From: Bacteroidales bacterium
GTDB lineage: Bacteria; Bacteroidota; Bacteroidia; Bacteroidales; WCHB1-69
Length of the DNA: 32,940 nt
Reading direction: 5' to 3'
Assembly: GCA_017454945.1 (NCBI GenBank)
Contig: JAFTCA010000029.1
Coordinates: 1 to 32,940 of the forward strand
Of the stretch, positions 23,812 through 31,624 are shown piece by piece. Position 1 is the stretch's first letter. Each line of letters begins with the position of its first letter. A program made the translations under genes and the position numbers. Below the pieces are notes generated by a model, which was not told the DNA's origin, ran no database searches, and was given only the letters and a program-made list of their open reading frames with translations.

Positions 23812-23985
23812 GTCTCCTGTCTCATGTCCCCTGATCCCTGTAACCTGTTCTCTGTTCTCCATTCCGCAAGCATAGCGCAGCGGAATCTCCTCCTTTGTTC
23901 TCTGTTTTTTGTTCTTTGTTCTTTGAATTTTGAATTTTGAATTTGTTCTTTGTTCTTTTAATTATGCATTGTGAATTGTGAATTG
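23812..23985. repeat. Degenerate heptamer-periodic tract between tolC-like and macA-like genes
   Basis: Starting near 23812 the tract reads in 7-nt units: several ending in CTG or ATG (TCTCCTG, TCTCATG, TCCCCTG, ATCCCTG, TAACCTG, TTCTCTG), an interruption (about 23861-23888), then GTTCTCT, GTTTTTT, GTTCTTT, GTTCTTT, GAATTTT, GAATTTT, GTTCTTT units, ending in GAATTGT units next to the tolC stop. The 248-bp gap 23738-23985 holds no gene and no obvious promoter. Confidence 0.8.
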
Positions 23986-25323
23986 TTACAACTTCACCGG
24001 AATCCCCATATAAATATCCAGCACCTTCCGGCTCAGCATATACGAGTATTTGTTTTGCAAATAGTTGTTCAGCACGTTCAGGTAGTTGGTTTGCTGTTGC
24101 AGCAGGTCCACTGCGGTGATGGCGCCGGCCTTGAACTGTTCGTTGTAGGCTTTATAGTTGGCGCTGTAGGCCTTCTCCTGGGCTTCGGTGACTTTGAAGT
24201 TGTTCTGCGCTTCCTTCACATTCAAATAGTTTTCCTCTAATGTTTGCAGAACTTCTAACTCGGTCTGAATGCTCTCAATTTCAGCTTGTTGTAATCTGAT
24301 TTTTGATTGTGCCACTTGCGTGCGTGCATTGCTGCGGTTGTAAATCGGTATCGACAGGTTGAGACCGGCTTGTATGCCAAAGCGACGCTTCAACTGCTCG
24401 CCGAAACTGCCTGCTCCGCTGTTGTAGCCCGTGTTGGCGCCGGCGCTGAGCATGAGGCTCGGATAATACGACGATTTGGCAATCTTAACATCGTATTCGG
24501 CCGCCTCCACATTCTTTTCATTGAGCTTTATCTCAGGAAGATACTGCATCGACTGGTTGATGAGTTCGCTCTTGGTGGGCATTTCCAGCGCCTGCGCCAT
24601 GGCCTCCTCCGATGGCTTCACCAACTTCAGGGGCTGCGAAGGTTTGATGCTTAATAAGTTTTTGAGTTTCAGTAGGTTGTTGTCGATGGAGATTGCCGTG
24701 TTTTCAATGTTGTATTTGTCGGCAGTGTATTGCGCCTCGAGCATCATGTAGTCGCTTTCCAGGATTTTGCCCACCTTGAACTGCTGTTCGCCCTGTTTCA
24801 TCTGCTCTTCGCTGGTTTTGCATACGTCGTTCAGGTACGACAGCCGTTCTTCGTTCATGATGACGGCCAGATAGGCTTGCACAATCTGCACGTTGATGAG
24901 GTTGCGGCTCTTCTCCAACTGCAAGTCGGCCTGCTCTAAGTTGACTTTGCTCTGCTTGATGCTGTTGTAGATGTTCAGTCCGTTGAAAAGCACAATGCCG
25001 GCATTCAGTCCATAGTTGCCCGACCATGTGGTGGCTGCCGTCGATTCGTTCAGTGTGCCGCCCTCCAAGGTGGTGTAGGTGCTGTTGGGCATATAGCCGA
25101 AACCCTGTGACGCCGATGCCGAAACCGATGGGGCCATCTGCTGTTTGGCGTGCTTGTAGTTCAGCTCTGCCGTGCTCCGGTTCAGGTTGGCAGTCTGCAA
25201 TGTCAGGTTGTTCTCCGTGGCATAGCGGATGCAATCTTCCAAGCTCATACGCAGGGTGTCTTGCGCCTTCATGCCGACTGCCGCAAGCAGGGTGCATATT
25301 AATAATATGGTAACACGTTTCAT
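23986..25323 (-). CDS. TolC-family outer-membrane efflux protein
   Basis: Outer-membrane channel of the tripartite pump. Signal peptide (1-20, MKRVTILLICTLLAAVGMKA), then the two-fold repeated OEP domain: SLEDCIRYATENNLTLQTANLN at the start of repeat 1, and a second repeat with long coiled helices (for example RLQQAEIESIQTELEVLQTL). A tyrosine-rich close, YSYMLSRKVLDIYMG, leads to the end. The frame is open from 25371, but the signal peptide begins at ATG 25321-25323, giving 445 residues. First gene of the tolC, macA, macB ATPase, macB permease series; the gap to the adaptor gene is filled by repeats, so separate regulation is possible. Confidence 0.93.
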   Translation of the reverse strand: MKRVTILLICTLLAAVGMKAQDTLRMSLEDCIRYATENNLTLQTANLNRSTAELNYKHAKQQMAPSVSASASQGFGYMPNSTYTTLEGGTLNESTAATTWSGNYGLNAGIVLFNGLNIYNSIKQSKVNLEQADLQLEKSRNLINVQIVQAYLAVIMNEERLSYLNDVCKTSEEQMKQGEQQFKVGKILESDYMMLEAQYTADKYNIENTAISIDNNLLKLKNLLSIKPSQPLKLVKPSEEAMAQALEMPTKSELINQSMQYLPEIKLNEKNVEAAEYDVKIAKSSYYPSLMLSAGANTGYNSGAGSFGEQLKRRFGIQAGLNLSIPIYNRSNARTQVAQSKIRLQQAEIESIQTELEVLQTLEENYLNVKEAQNNFKVTEAQEKAYSANYKAYNEQFKAGAITAVDLLQQQTNYLNVLNNYLQNKYSYMLSRKVLDIYMGIPVKL

Positions 25324-25427
25324 CTTGGGTGTTTTTATTTTGTAAAAAGAGTAGAAAAATAATAATGACATCTAATCTTTACAGAAGTTTAAAACGAGAG
25401 GTTACATTTTTTTTTGATTTTTTTGCG

Positions 25428-25435
25428 TAAGTTTG
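25428..25435 (+). promoter_or_regulatory. Candidate -7 promoter element for the GT2 gene
   Basis: TAAGTTTG matches TAnnTTTG, 61 bases before the ATG at 25497. Upstream is a T-rich run. The leader contains CACGC/GCGTG flanking a short loop and a 13-codon open frame (25443-25484). Confidence 0.5.
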
Positions 25436-25496
25436 CACGCCCATGAATGGAAGCGTGGGCTTGTTTTTGAATCGAAAGAATTGAAACACAGTTGCT

Positions 25497-26282
25497 ATGG
25501 ATATTACGGGCATTGTTACCACATTGAATGAAGAAGAGAATATTGCCGACTGCATCCGCTCGTTGCAGCAGGTGTGTGATGAGGTGATTGTTGTCGATTC
25601 GGGCAGTAAGGACCGCACGGTCGAAGTGGCGCAGTCGCTGGGAGCCAAGACCTACACGCAGTCGTACCTTGGCGACGGCATTCAGAAGAATGTGGCGTTG
25701 CAGTACACTTCGCACCTCTGGGTGCTCAGCCTGGATGCCGACGAGCGCCTGTCGCCCGAGCTGGTCGAGGAGATCCGCCAAATCGACTTGTCTGCGACAC
25801 CCTACGAGGCGTTCGCCGTCAAGCGCAAAAACTTTGTCGGTTCGCGCTGGATAAAGTGCTGCCGCTGGTATCCCGATTACCTGATTCGCCTTTACCGAAA
25901 GGACAAAACACGTTTCGCCGACGTGAAACAACATGCCTTTGTGCCTTCAAAGAATTACAAGAAATTAGATTCTGCACTCATCCATTTCCGCTACAAGAAT
26001 ATCGGCGATGTGTTCAGCAAACCCGAACGCAATTACAGTACGCGCGGTGCTAAGATATTGTATTTGAAAGGGAAACGTGCCAACTGCTTTTCGCCCGTGT
26101 TGCACGGAACCGGCGCCTTCTTCGTCAATTATTTCATCCGTGGCGGCATCTTGGGCGGCATCGACGGTCTTTCGCTCTCTTTGGCCATCGCCAACAACAG
26201 CTATCTGAAATATGCCAAACTTCTGGAATACCAGCGCGACCCGAAAGTGTTGGAAGCAGAAGATTTTGACCAAGTGTGGTAA
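25497..26282 (+). CDS. Family 2 glycosyltransferase, KdtX/WaaE-like LPS core transferase
   Basis: Cytoplasmic face GT-A enzyme. It opens with the GT2 strand ITGIVTTLNEEENIADCI, then VIVVDSGSKDRTVEVA and the metal-binding acidic motif LDADERLSPEL (D80, D82). The middle segment KNFVGSRWIKCCRWYPDYLIRLY and the following acidic/basic pattern match the WaaE/KdtX group that adds a beta-linked glucose to lipopolysaccharide core. At 261 residues it has the usual length. Monocistronic or the first gene of the rightward housekeeping block; the next gene has its own promoter box. Confidence 0.88.
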   Translation: MDITGIVTTLNEEENIADCIRSLQQVCDEVIVVDSGSKDRTVEVAQSLGAKTYTQSYLGDGIQKNVALQYTSHLWVLSLDADERLSPELVEEIRQIDLSATPYEAFAVKRKNFVGSRWIKCCRWYPDYLIRLYRKDKTRFADVKQHAFVPSKNYKKLDSALIHFRYKNIGDVFSKPERNYSTRGAKILYLKGKRANCFSPVLHGTGAFFVNYFIRGGILGGIDGLSLSLAIANNSYLKYAKLLEYQRDPKVLEAEDFDQVW

Positions 26283-26319
26283 TTTTTTAAAACACATTAT
26301 TTTTGTTTGAAAAAAAGTG

Positions 26320-26327
26320 TATTTTTG
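26320..26327 (+). promoter_or_regulatory. Candidate -7 promoter element for the TPR-ribH-fmt unit
   Basis: TATTTTTG matches TAnnTTTG, 27 bases before the ATG at 26355. TTTG copies at 26302-26309 lie upstream but closer than the usual -33 spacing. Confidence 0.6.
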
Positions 26328-26354
26328 CAAACTCAAAAATAAAATAGAATAATT

Positions 26355-27059
26355 ATGGCAAATACGGAAAAATTAGGCGCTAAGAAGAACGCCGAAAATG
26401 AAGTAAATGAAACATTTGTATCCAAAAGCATCGAATTTTATAAGAAATACGAAAATGTAATTTATGGCGTTTTGATTGCCATCATCGTGATTATTGGTGG
26501 TATCTTTGCTCTTAATAAATTCTATATCACTCCTCGTAATGAGAAAGCCTCCGCAATGATTGCGAAACCTATCGCTATGTTCTCACGTGGCGACTCTCTC
26601 TCTCTGGTTTCCGCTCTCGAAGGTACCGAAGAGGATGACGGCTTCCTGACCATCATCTCCGACTATAAGATGACCAGAACCGCCAATACCGCCAAGTATT
26701 ATGCCGGTCTTTGCTATCTGTATCAGGGCAATAAAGAAGAGGCTCTTGATTATTTGAAACAGTTCAAGAAAAAAGAGGATGTGCTGTGGTATGCCGCTCA
26801 GGCTCTGATTGGCGACTTGTACGATGAACAGGGCGACGAAACCGAAGCCATCAATTATTACAAAAAGGCTGTTAAGGGTGAAGATCCTTATTTTACGCCT
26901 ATTTCTCTCTTTAAGTTAGGTCAGATGTACGAAAGAAGTGAAAACTGGAAAGAGGCTCTGAAATGCTATCAGACCATCGAGAAGGATTTCTACGATCAGT
27001 ACACTACCATGGGCGTTGACAGATATTTGGAGCGTGCAACCCTGAACGCAGCTAAATAA
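26355..27059 (+). CDS. Membrane-anchored tetratricopeptide repeat protein (YfgM-like)
   Basis: Short cytoplasmic N-terminus, one TM helix (about 36-56, VIYGVLIAIIVIIGGIFALN), then an extracytoplasmic helical domain with TPR-like units (AKYYAGLCYLYQGNKEEALDYL; AAQALIGDLYDEQGDETEAINYYKKAV; FKLGQMYERSENWKEALKCY). This layout, 234 residues, matches the Bacteroidota proteins related to YfgM, a periplasmic chaperone helper at the SecYEG translocon. The exact role is not established. The gene is followed by ribH after 9 nt. Confidence 0.85.
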   Translation: MANTEKLGAKKNAENEVNETFVSKSIEFYKKYENVIYGVLIAIIVIIGGIFALNKFYITPRNEKASAMIAKPIAMFSRGDSLSLVSALEGTEEDDGFLTIISDYKMTRTANTAKYYAGLCYLYQGNKEEALDYLKQFKKKEDVLWYAAQALIGDLYDEQGDETEAINYYKKAVKGEDPYFTPISLFKLGQMYERSENWKEALKCYQTIEKDFYDQYTTMGVDRYLERATLNAAK

Positions 27060-27068
27060 TCATCTTTT

Positions 27069-27569
27069 ATGGTGGAAAAGAAAAAGAATCTGTCTGACTG
27101 CAAGCCGGTCAAGCTTCCCAATCCGCAGTCGGTTAGAATTGGTGTCGTTGTCAGTGAATGGAACGACACCATTACGTATGCTATGCGTGATGGTGCCTTG
27201 CAGACCTTGATGGATGCGGGCATCGACACGAACAACATCAAAGTGTGCTCAGTGCCAGGCAGTTTTGAGTTGCCCACGGCGGCAGTGATGATGCTCGAGT
27301 CGGACGACAAGATCGACGGCGTAATATGCATCGGCTGTGTTATCCAGGGCGAAACCCGCCACTTTGAGTTCATCTCGCATGCGGTGGCCGACGGCATTGT
27401 GCGTGCAGGCGTCGATTATGCCACGCCCGTCATCTTCGGTGTGCTCACTTGCGACACGCTGCAGCAGGCGCAAGACCGCTCGGGTGGCAAGCATGGCAAT
27501 AAAGGCGTTGAAGCCGCCGTTTCCTGCCTCAAGATGATTGCGTTGGAAAGAAAATTGAGAAATTCATAA
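27069..27569 (+). CDS. ribH: 6,7-dimethyl-8-ribityllumazine synthase
   Basis: Penultimate enzyme of riboflavin synthesis; condenses 5-amino-6-ribitylaminouracil with 3,4-dihydroxy-2-butanone 4-phosphate. Motifs: VVSEWNDTITYAM (substrate Trp), VPGSFELPTAA, GCVIQGETRHFEFI with catalytic His98, and GVLTCDTLQQAQDRSGGK. 166 residues, with a 20-residue basic N-terminal extension. Its TAA overlaps the ATG of fmt (TAATG), implying translational coupling. Confidence 0.97.
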   Translation: MVEKKKNLSDCKPVKLPNPQSVRIGVVVSEWNDTITYAMRDGALQTLMDAGIDTNNIKVCSVPGSFELPTAAVMMLESDDKIDGVICIGCVIQGETRHFEFISHAVADGIVRAGVDYATPVIFGVLTCDTLQQAQDRSGGKHGNKGVEAAVSCLKMIALERKLRNS

Positions 27570-28519
27570 TGAAAGTCGTTTTTATGGGAACGTCCGAATT
27601 TGCCGTGGCAAGTTTGGATGCGATTGTACAAGCCGGTCATGAAGTGGCCGCTGTGGTGACTGTGCCCGACAAGCCTGCAGGGCGCGGCCAGCAACTCCGC
27701 TTTTCCGATGTGAAGAATTATGCCCTCGAGCACCAGCTGCCCGTCCTACAGCCCGAAAAACTCAAGGATCCTGCCTTTGTGGATGCCTTGCACCAACTCG
27801 CTGCCGATGTGTTTGTCGTCGTAGCTTTCCGTATGCTGCCCGAAATCGTCTATTCTATGCCTCCAAAAGGCACTTTTAATATCCACGCTTCACTGTTGCC
27901 CCAATATCGCGGCGCTGCGCCTATAAATTGGGCTGTCATCAATGGTGAGAAGGAGACGGGCGTGACCGCATTCTTCTTGAATCGCGAAATCGACAAGGGC
28001 GACATCATCGCACAGTCAAAAGTGACGATAGGAGAAGAGGAGAGCGCTGGCGAGCTGCACGACCGCCTGATGGTGGAAGGTGCCGCCCTGGCCGTGCAAA
28101 CGCTGGCCATGATAGAGCAGGGGAGGGTAACCACCTTGCCGCAACCCCAAACCGACGACCAGCTAAAACCAGCCCCGAAAATCTTCAGGGAGGATATGCT
28201 CATCAACTGGGACCAGCCCGCACAGACAATCCACGACATGATTCGCGGACTTTCGCCCTATCCTGCAGCTTATACACGCATTCAGGACAAAAATGGGGAG
28301 ATTTATACGATAAAGTGTTTCCAAACTAAGGTTTTAGCCGAAAAAAGCACCAATCCTCCCGGCACTGTAAACGTGGTTTCTAGAAAAAATTTGGTCGTTT
28401 CAGCAAAAGATGTACAAATTTTGTTGCAAAACATTCAATTTCAAGGCAAAAAACGCATGAATAGCGAAATTTTCCTCTCAGGATTTCGTTTAGAGAATTA
28501 CATTTTAAAATTCTTTTAA
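27569..28519 (+). CDS. fmt: Methionyl-tRNA formyltransferase
   Basis: Formylates initiator Met-tRNA using 10-formyl-THF. N-terminal formyltransferase fold begins MKVVFMGTSEFAVASL; the catalytic triad residues are N104, H106 (NIHASLLPQYRGAAPI) and D142 (REIDKGD). The C-terminal oligonucleotide-binding domain starts near LINWDQPAQTIHDMIRGLSPYPAAYT. 316 residues, full length. The ATG overlaps the ribH stop by one base. Confidence 0.97.
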   Translation: MKVVFMGTSEFAVASLDAIVQAGHEVAAVVTVPDKPAGRGQQLRFSDVKNYALEHQLPVLQPEKLKDPAFVDALHQLAADVFVVVAFRMLPEIVYSMPPKGTFNIHASLLPQYRGAAPINWAVINGEKETGVTAFFLNREIDKGDIIAQSKVTIGEEESAGELHDRLMVEGAALAVQTLAMIEQGRVTTLPQPQTDDQLKPAPKIFREDMLINWDQPAQTIHDMIRGLSPYPAAYTRIQDKNGEIYTIKCFQTKVLAEKSTNPPGTVNVVSRKNLVVSAKDVQILLQNIQFQGKKRMNSEIFLSGFRLENYILKFF

Positions 28520-28578
28520 TGTAATAATTCGCTATTTTTATGAAGTTATTTTAACAAAATAATTAATTTATCAACAAT

Positions 28579-28593
28579 GCACTTTTTAAGTGC
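28579..28593. other. Small hairpin between fmt and the HU gene
   Basis: GCACTT-TTT-AAGTGC forms a 6-bp stem, followed by TTATAAAAG. Without a proper T tract it is a weak terminator candidate; it might equally be a binding site upstream of the HU promoter. Confidence 0.3.
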
Positions 28594-28624
28594 TTATAAA
28601 AGACTAATTTGTCAAAATATCTTC

Positions 28625-28632
28625 TAAATTTG
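28625..28632 (+). promoter_or_regulatory. Candidate -7 promoter element for the HU gene
   Basis: TAAATTTG matches TAnnTTTG; TTTG at 28608-28611 lies upstream at a short spacing. Leader to the ATG at 28682 is about 42 nt. Confidence 0.6.
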
Positions 28633-28681
28633 CAATCAATGTTGAAACATCTTTTTTATTAACCATTTAAAACGTATTACT

Positions 28682-28945
28682 ATGAACAAAGCTGAATTAA
28701 TTAGTGCTATGGCAGAAAAGACTGGTTGTACGAAAGTTCAAGCCAAATCTGCTCTGGAAGCTTTCATGTGTGCAACAACCAAAGCTCTGAAAAAGGGTGA
28801 CAAAGTTTCTTTAGTTGGTTTCGGTACCTTCTCAGTTACCAAACGCGCTGAACGTAAAGGCCGTAATCCTCAAACCGGTAAAGAAATGACCATCAAAGCT
28901 AAGAAGGTTGTTAAATTTAAAGCTGGTTCAGAATTATCTTTATAA
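28682..28945 (+). CDS. HU-family DNA-binding protein
   Basis: Nucleoid-associated, DNA-bending dimer of 87 residues. N-terminal helices MNKAELISAMAEKTGCTKVQA, the VSLVGFGTFSV strands, and the DNA-binding arm RKGRNPQTGKEM with its tip proline are intact; the end KAKKVVKFKAGSELSL is typical of HU. Own promoter upstream and an intrinsic terminator directly after it, so a stand-alone unit, as expected for an abundant protein. Confidence 0.97.
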   Translation: MNKAELISAMAEKTGCTKVQAKSALEAFMCATTKALKKGDKVSLVGFGTFSVTKRAERKGRNPQTGKEMTIKAKKVVKFKAGSELSL

Positions 28946-28960
28946 GACTAACTCACACCG

Positions 28961-28995
28961 AAAAAAAAGCCCTGTCATAAAGGGCTTTTTTTTTT
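28961..28995 (+). terminator. Intrinsic terminator after the HU gene
   Basis: A8-GCCCT (28961-28973), loop, AGGGC-T10 (28981-28995). GC core of 5 bp extended by A/T pairs with a long T run: the clearest Rho-independent terminator in the window, possibly usable from both strands. Confidence 0.9.
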
Positions 28996-29011
28996 GAATA
29001 AATCTTAACGA

Positions 29012-29695
29012 ATGGCTATGACTCCTGAAACACGAAGAAACCTTATTGACTACCTCAGAACTTTTGTGACCGAACAGCGTGATGCCCGCATTCAGGAGGT
29101 GTTGTCGTACCGTACCCGTCATGTGACCGTGGTGATTGAGGATTTGTTCCAAACGCAGAATATCAGCGCTGTCATGCGCACCTGCGAGTGCTACGGCGTG
29201 CAGGATGTCCATGTGATTGAGAAAGAAAACGAGTTTTGTATTCACGATGCCATTGCCATGGGCTCCAACAAATGGCTTACACTGCACAATTATCCCAATG
29301 AGCCTGGCAACGTTGCCAAGTGCATCTCTTCGCTCAAAGAGCGCGGCTATGAGGTGGTGGCGACACTGCCCGCTGAAAACAGTTGCTTCGTACACCAACT
29401 TCCCGTGGAAAAGCCCACCGCCTTTATGTTCGGCACCGAACTGACCGGCCTGTCGGAAGAGGCTGTGGCACTGGCCGACAAATGTGTGAAAATTCCTATG
29501 TATGGCTTCACCGAAAGCTTCAATATCTCTAATTCGGTGGCGATTTTAATATCGCAATGGATTGAGCGTCTGCACGCTTCACAAGCCGCTTGGCATCTTA
29601 CAGATGACGAGAAAGAAGAACTCTATGTGGAGTGGCTGCAGAAATCGGTTCGCTCAAGCGACTTTCTGGTCCGCAATTTCCTCGGACAAAAATAA
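29012..29695 (+). CDS. trmH: SpoU/TrmH-family tRNA 2'-O-methyltransferase
   Basis: SAM-dependent methyltransferase of the knotted SPOUT class, most similar to TrmH, which methylates G18 ribose in tRNA. Motif 1 holds N50 and R56 (QTQNISAVMRTCECYG), motif 2 is FGTELTGLSEE (140-150), motif 3 IPMYGFTESFNISNSVAI (161-178). An N-terminal helical extension (MAMTPETRRNLIDYLRTFV) precedes. 227 residues. It starts only 16 bases after the HU terminator; no promoter box was seen there, so its expression may depend on read-through or a non-consensus promoter. Confidence 0.9.
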   Translation: MAMTPETRRNLIDYLRTFVTEQRDARIQEVLSYRTRHVTVVIEDLFQTQNISAVMRTCECYGVQDVHVIEKENEFCIHDAIAMGSNKWLTLHNYPNEPGNVAKCISSLKERGYEVVATLPAENSCFVHQLPVEKPTAFMFGTELTGLSEEAVALADKCVKIPMYGFTESFNISNSVAILISQWIERLHASQAAWHLTDDEKEELYVEWLQKSVRSSDFLVRNFLGQK

Positions 29696-29790
29696 GCGTA
29701 TCCAAATATTTGTTTTTTAGTAGATTAGAAAAATAATGATTTTTTTTATTTTTCTGGTTGATTTTTTCGGTTTTTATTTTGAAAAAAATG

Positions 29791-29798
29791 TAAATTTG
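29791..29798 (+). promoter_or_regulatory. Candidate -7 promoter element for recJ
   Basis: TAAATTTG matches TAnnTTTG, 19 bases before the ATG at 29818 and only 16 before the GTG at 29815. Confidence 0.6.
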
Positions 29799-29817
29799 CA
29801 ATCCTGATAATTAAGTG

Positions 29818-31593
29818 ATGGAAAAGAAATGGATTTTAGCGGCGCAACCTGATGCAGACGAAGTGGATCGTCTGCAAAAGGCTATTAGTGAGAATCTGTT
29901 TCCCATCGAGCGCCCCTTGGTGTCGCTGCTTATCAACCGCGGCATTACGACACTGGAAGCCGCCAACGAGTTTTTCAATCCCGATATTTCCAAACTGCAT
30001 GACCCGTTCCTGATGAAGAACATGGACAAGGCCGTGGAACGCCTGTCGCAAGCCGTCATCAACAATGAACGTATCATGGTGTATGGCGACTATGACGTGG
30101 ATGGCACTTCGGCGGTGGCGCTGCTCTATTCGTTCCTGAGCGAGATTATCGGTTCCGATTACAAGAAATATATCGAGTATTACATTCCCGATCGCTATAC
30201 GGAAGGCTATGGCATCTCGACGCAAGGCATCGAGTATTGTCGCGATAACAACATCAACCTGCTCATCTCGCTCGACTGCGGTATCAAGGCAGTGGAGAAG
30301 GTGGCTCTGGCTAACCAGTATGGCATCGATGTCATCATCTGCGACCACCATCTGGCTGGCGATGAGCTGCCCGAGGCGGTGGCCATCCTCGACCCCAAGT
30401 GCGACGGCTGCCCTTATCCCTACAAGGAACTGTCGGGTTGTGGCGTCGGCTTCAAACTCATCCAAGGCTACTGCAAACGCTTCGATTTGCCCGACCAGCT
30501 GTGGCTGTCGAAAATGGACCTCGTGGCTATCAGCATCGCATCCGACATCGTGGCGATGACCGGCGAGAACAGAATCCTGGCCTATTACGGACTGATCATC
30601 ATCAACCGCTTCCCGCGCGTGGGCATCAAGTCCATCATCGAGCAATCGAACATTAAGGTGCATTATCCTCCGAAAGAAGACACCATCTTCTCGCGTGTGA
30701 TTTCCATCTCCGACCTCGTATTCTACGTCGGCCCGCGTATCAATGCGACCGGCCGCGTGAAATCGGGCCGCGAATCGGTGCGTCTGCTCATCTGCGAGGA
30801 TGAGGACAAGTCGGTGGATATCGGCAAGATGATCAACATGCAGAACAACGAGCGTCGCGAACTGGACAAAAACGCTACCGCCGAGGCCGTTGAGATGATT
30901 CTTAAGTCGGAATACCTCAATAAGAAAAGTATCGTCATCTATAACCATACGTGGGTGAAAGGTATCATCGGTATCGTGGCATCCCGCCTTGTGGAAGAGT
31001 TCTACCGTCCCACCATCGTGCTGACCAAGTCGCCCGACGGCTTGATAACCGGCTCGGCACGCTCGGTGAAGGAGTACGACATCTATGCCGGTATCGACGC
31101 CTGCTCGGACTTGCTGGAACACTTTGGCGGTCATAAGTACGCCGCCGGCCTCTCGCTGAAGGAGGAGAACCTGCCCGCCTTTATGGAACGCTTTGAGCAA
31201 CAGGTGAGCAACTATCTGAAAGATACGGTGTTCGTTCCTGAAATTGAGGTGGATGCGGAACTCGACCTGACCGAAATCAAAAGCAGCTTTGTGACCAACC
31301 TAAAGAAATTCGCTCCGTTTGGTCCCGAAAATATGATGCCCGTCTTCTGGTCGAAAAATGTGGTGGAAGAGGGGAATGGTCGTCTGATTAACGATAAGCA
31401 CTTGAAAATGAGAGTGCTGTATCGTAACAAGTCGTGCCAGTCTATCGATGCTATTGCCTTCAACCTGAGCGAACATTACAAGCGTATCTCCGATGGCGAG
31501 GATTTCGACATTTTGTACCATGTGGAAGAAAATACGTGGAACAACAACACGACGATCCAGCTGAATATTAAGGATATCAAATTTGCCCGTTAA
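29818..31593 (+). CDS. recJ: Single-stranded-DNA-specific 5'-3' exonuclease RecJ
   Basis: DHH-superfamily nuclease used in RecF recombination, base excision and mismatch repair. DHH domain motifs: DYDVDGTSAVALL (91-103), DCG (153-155), DHH (176-178), then the DHHA1 domain with WVKGIIGIVASRL, GSARSV and HFGGHKYAAGLSL, and a C-terminal OB-like domain. An ATG at 29818 follows a GTG at 29815; the ATG start gives 591 residues. A 454-codon open frame on the opposite strand is a codon-bias shadow. Confidence 0.97.
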   Translation: MEKKWILAAQPDADEVDRLQKAISENLFPIERPLVSLLINRGITTLEAANEFFNPDISKLHDPFLMKNMDKAVERLSQAVINNERIMVYGDYDVDGTSAVALLYSFLSEIIGSDYKKYIEYYIPDRYTEGYGISTQGIEYCRDNNINLLISLDCGIKAVEKVALANQYGIDVIICDHHLAGDELPEAVAILDPKCDGCPYPYKELSGCGVGFKLIQGYCKRFDLPDQLWLSKMDLVAISIASDIVAMTGENRILAYYGLIIINRFPRVGIKSIIEQSNIKVHYPPKEDTIFSRVISISDLVFYVGPRINATGRVKSGRESVRLLICEDEDKSVDIGKMINMQNNERRELDKNATAEAVEMILKSEYLNKKSIVIYNHTWVKGIIGIVASRLVEEFYRPTIVLTKSPDGLITGSARSVKEYDIYAGIDACSDLLEHFGGHKYAAGLSLKEENLPAFMERFEQQVSNYLKDTVFVPEIEVDAELDLTEIKSSFVTNLKKFAPFGPENMMPVFWSKNVVEEGNGRLINDKHLKMRVLYRNKSCQSIDAIAFNLSEHYKRISDGEDFDILYHVEENTWNNNTTIQLNIKDIKFAR

Positions 31594-31624
31594 TTAAGTG
31601 CTGCGGGTATCCCGCCGTTTGCGT

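Noticed and set aside
29836..31200. 454-codon open frame antisense to recJ
   Set aside because: Shadow of a strongly conserved GC-biased gene; His/Asp/Val-rich sequence with no domain.
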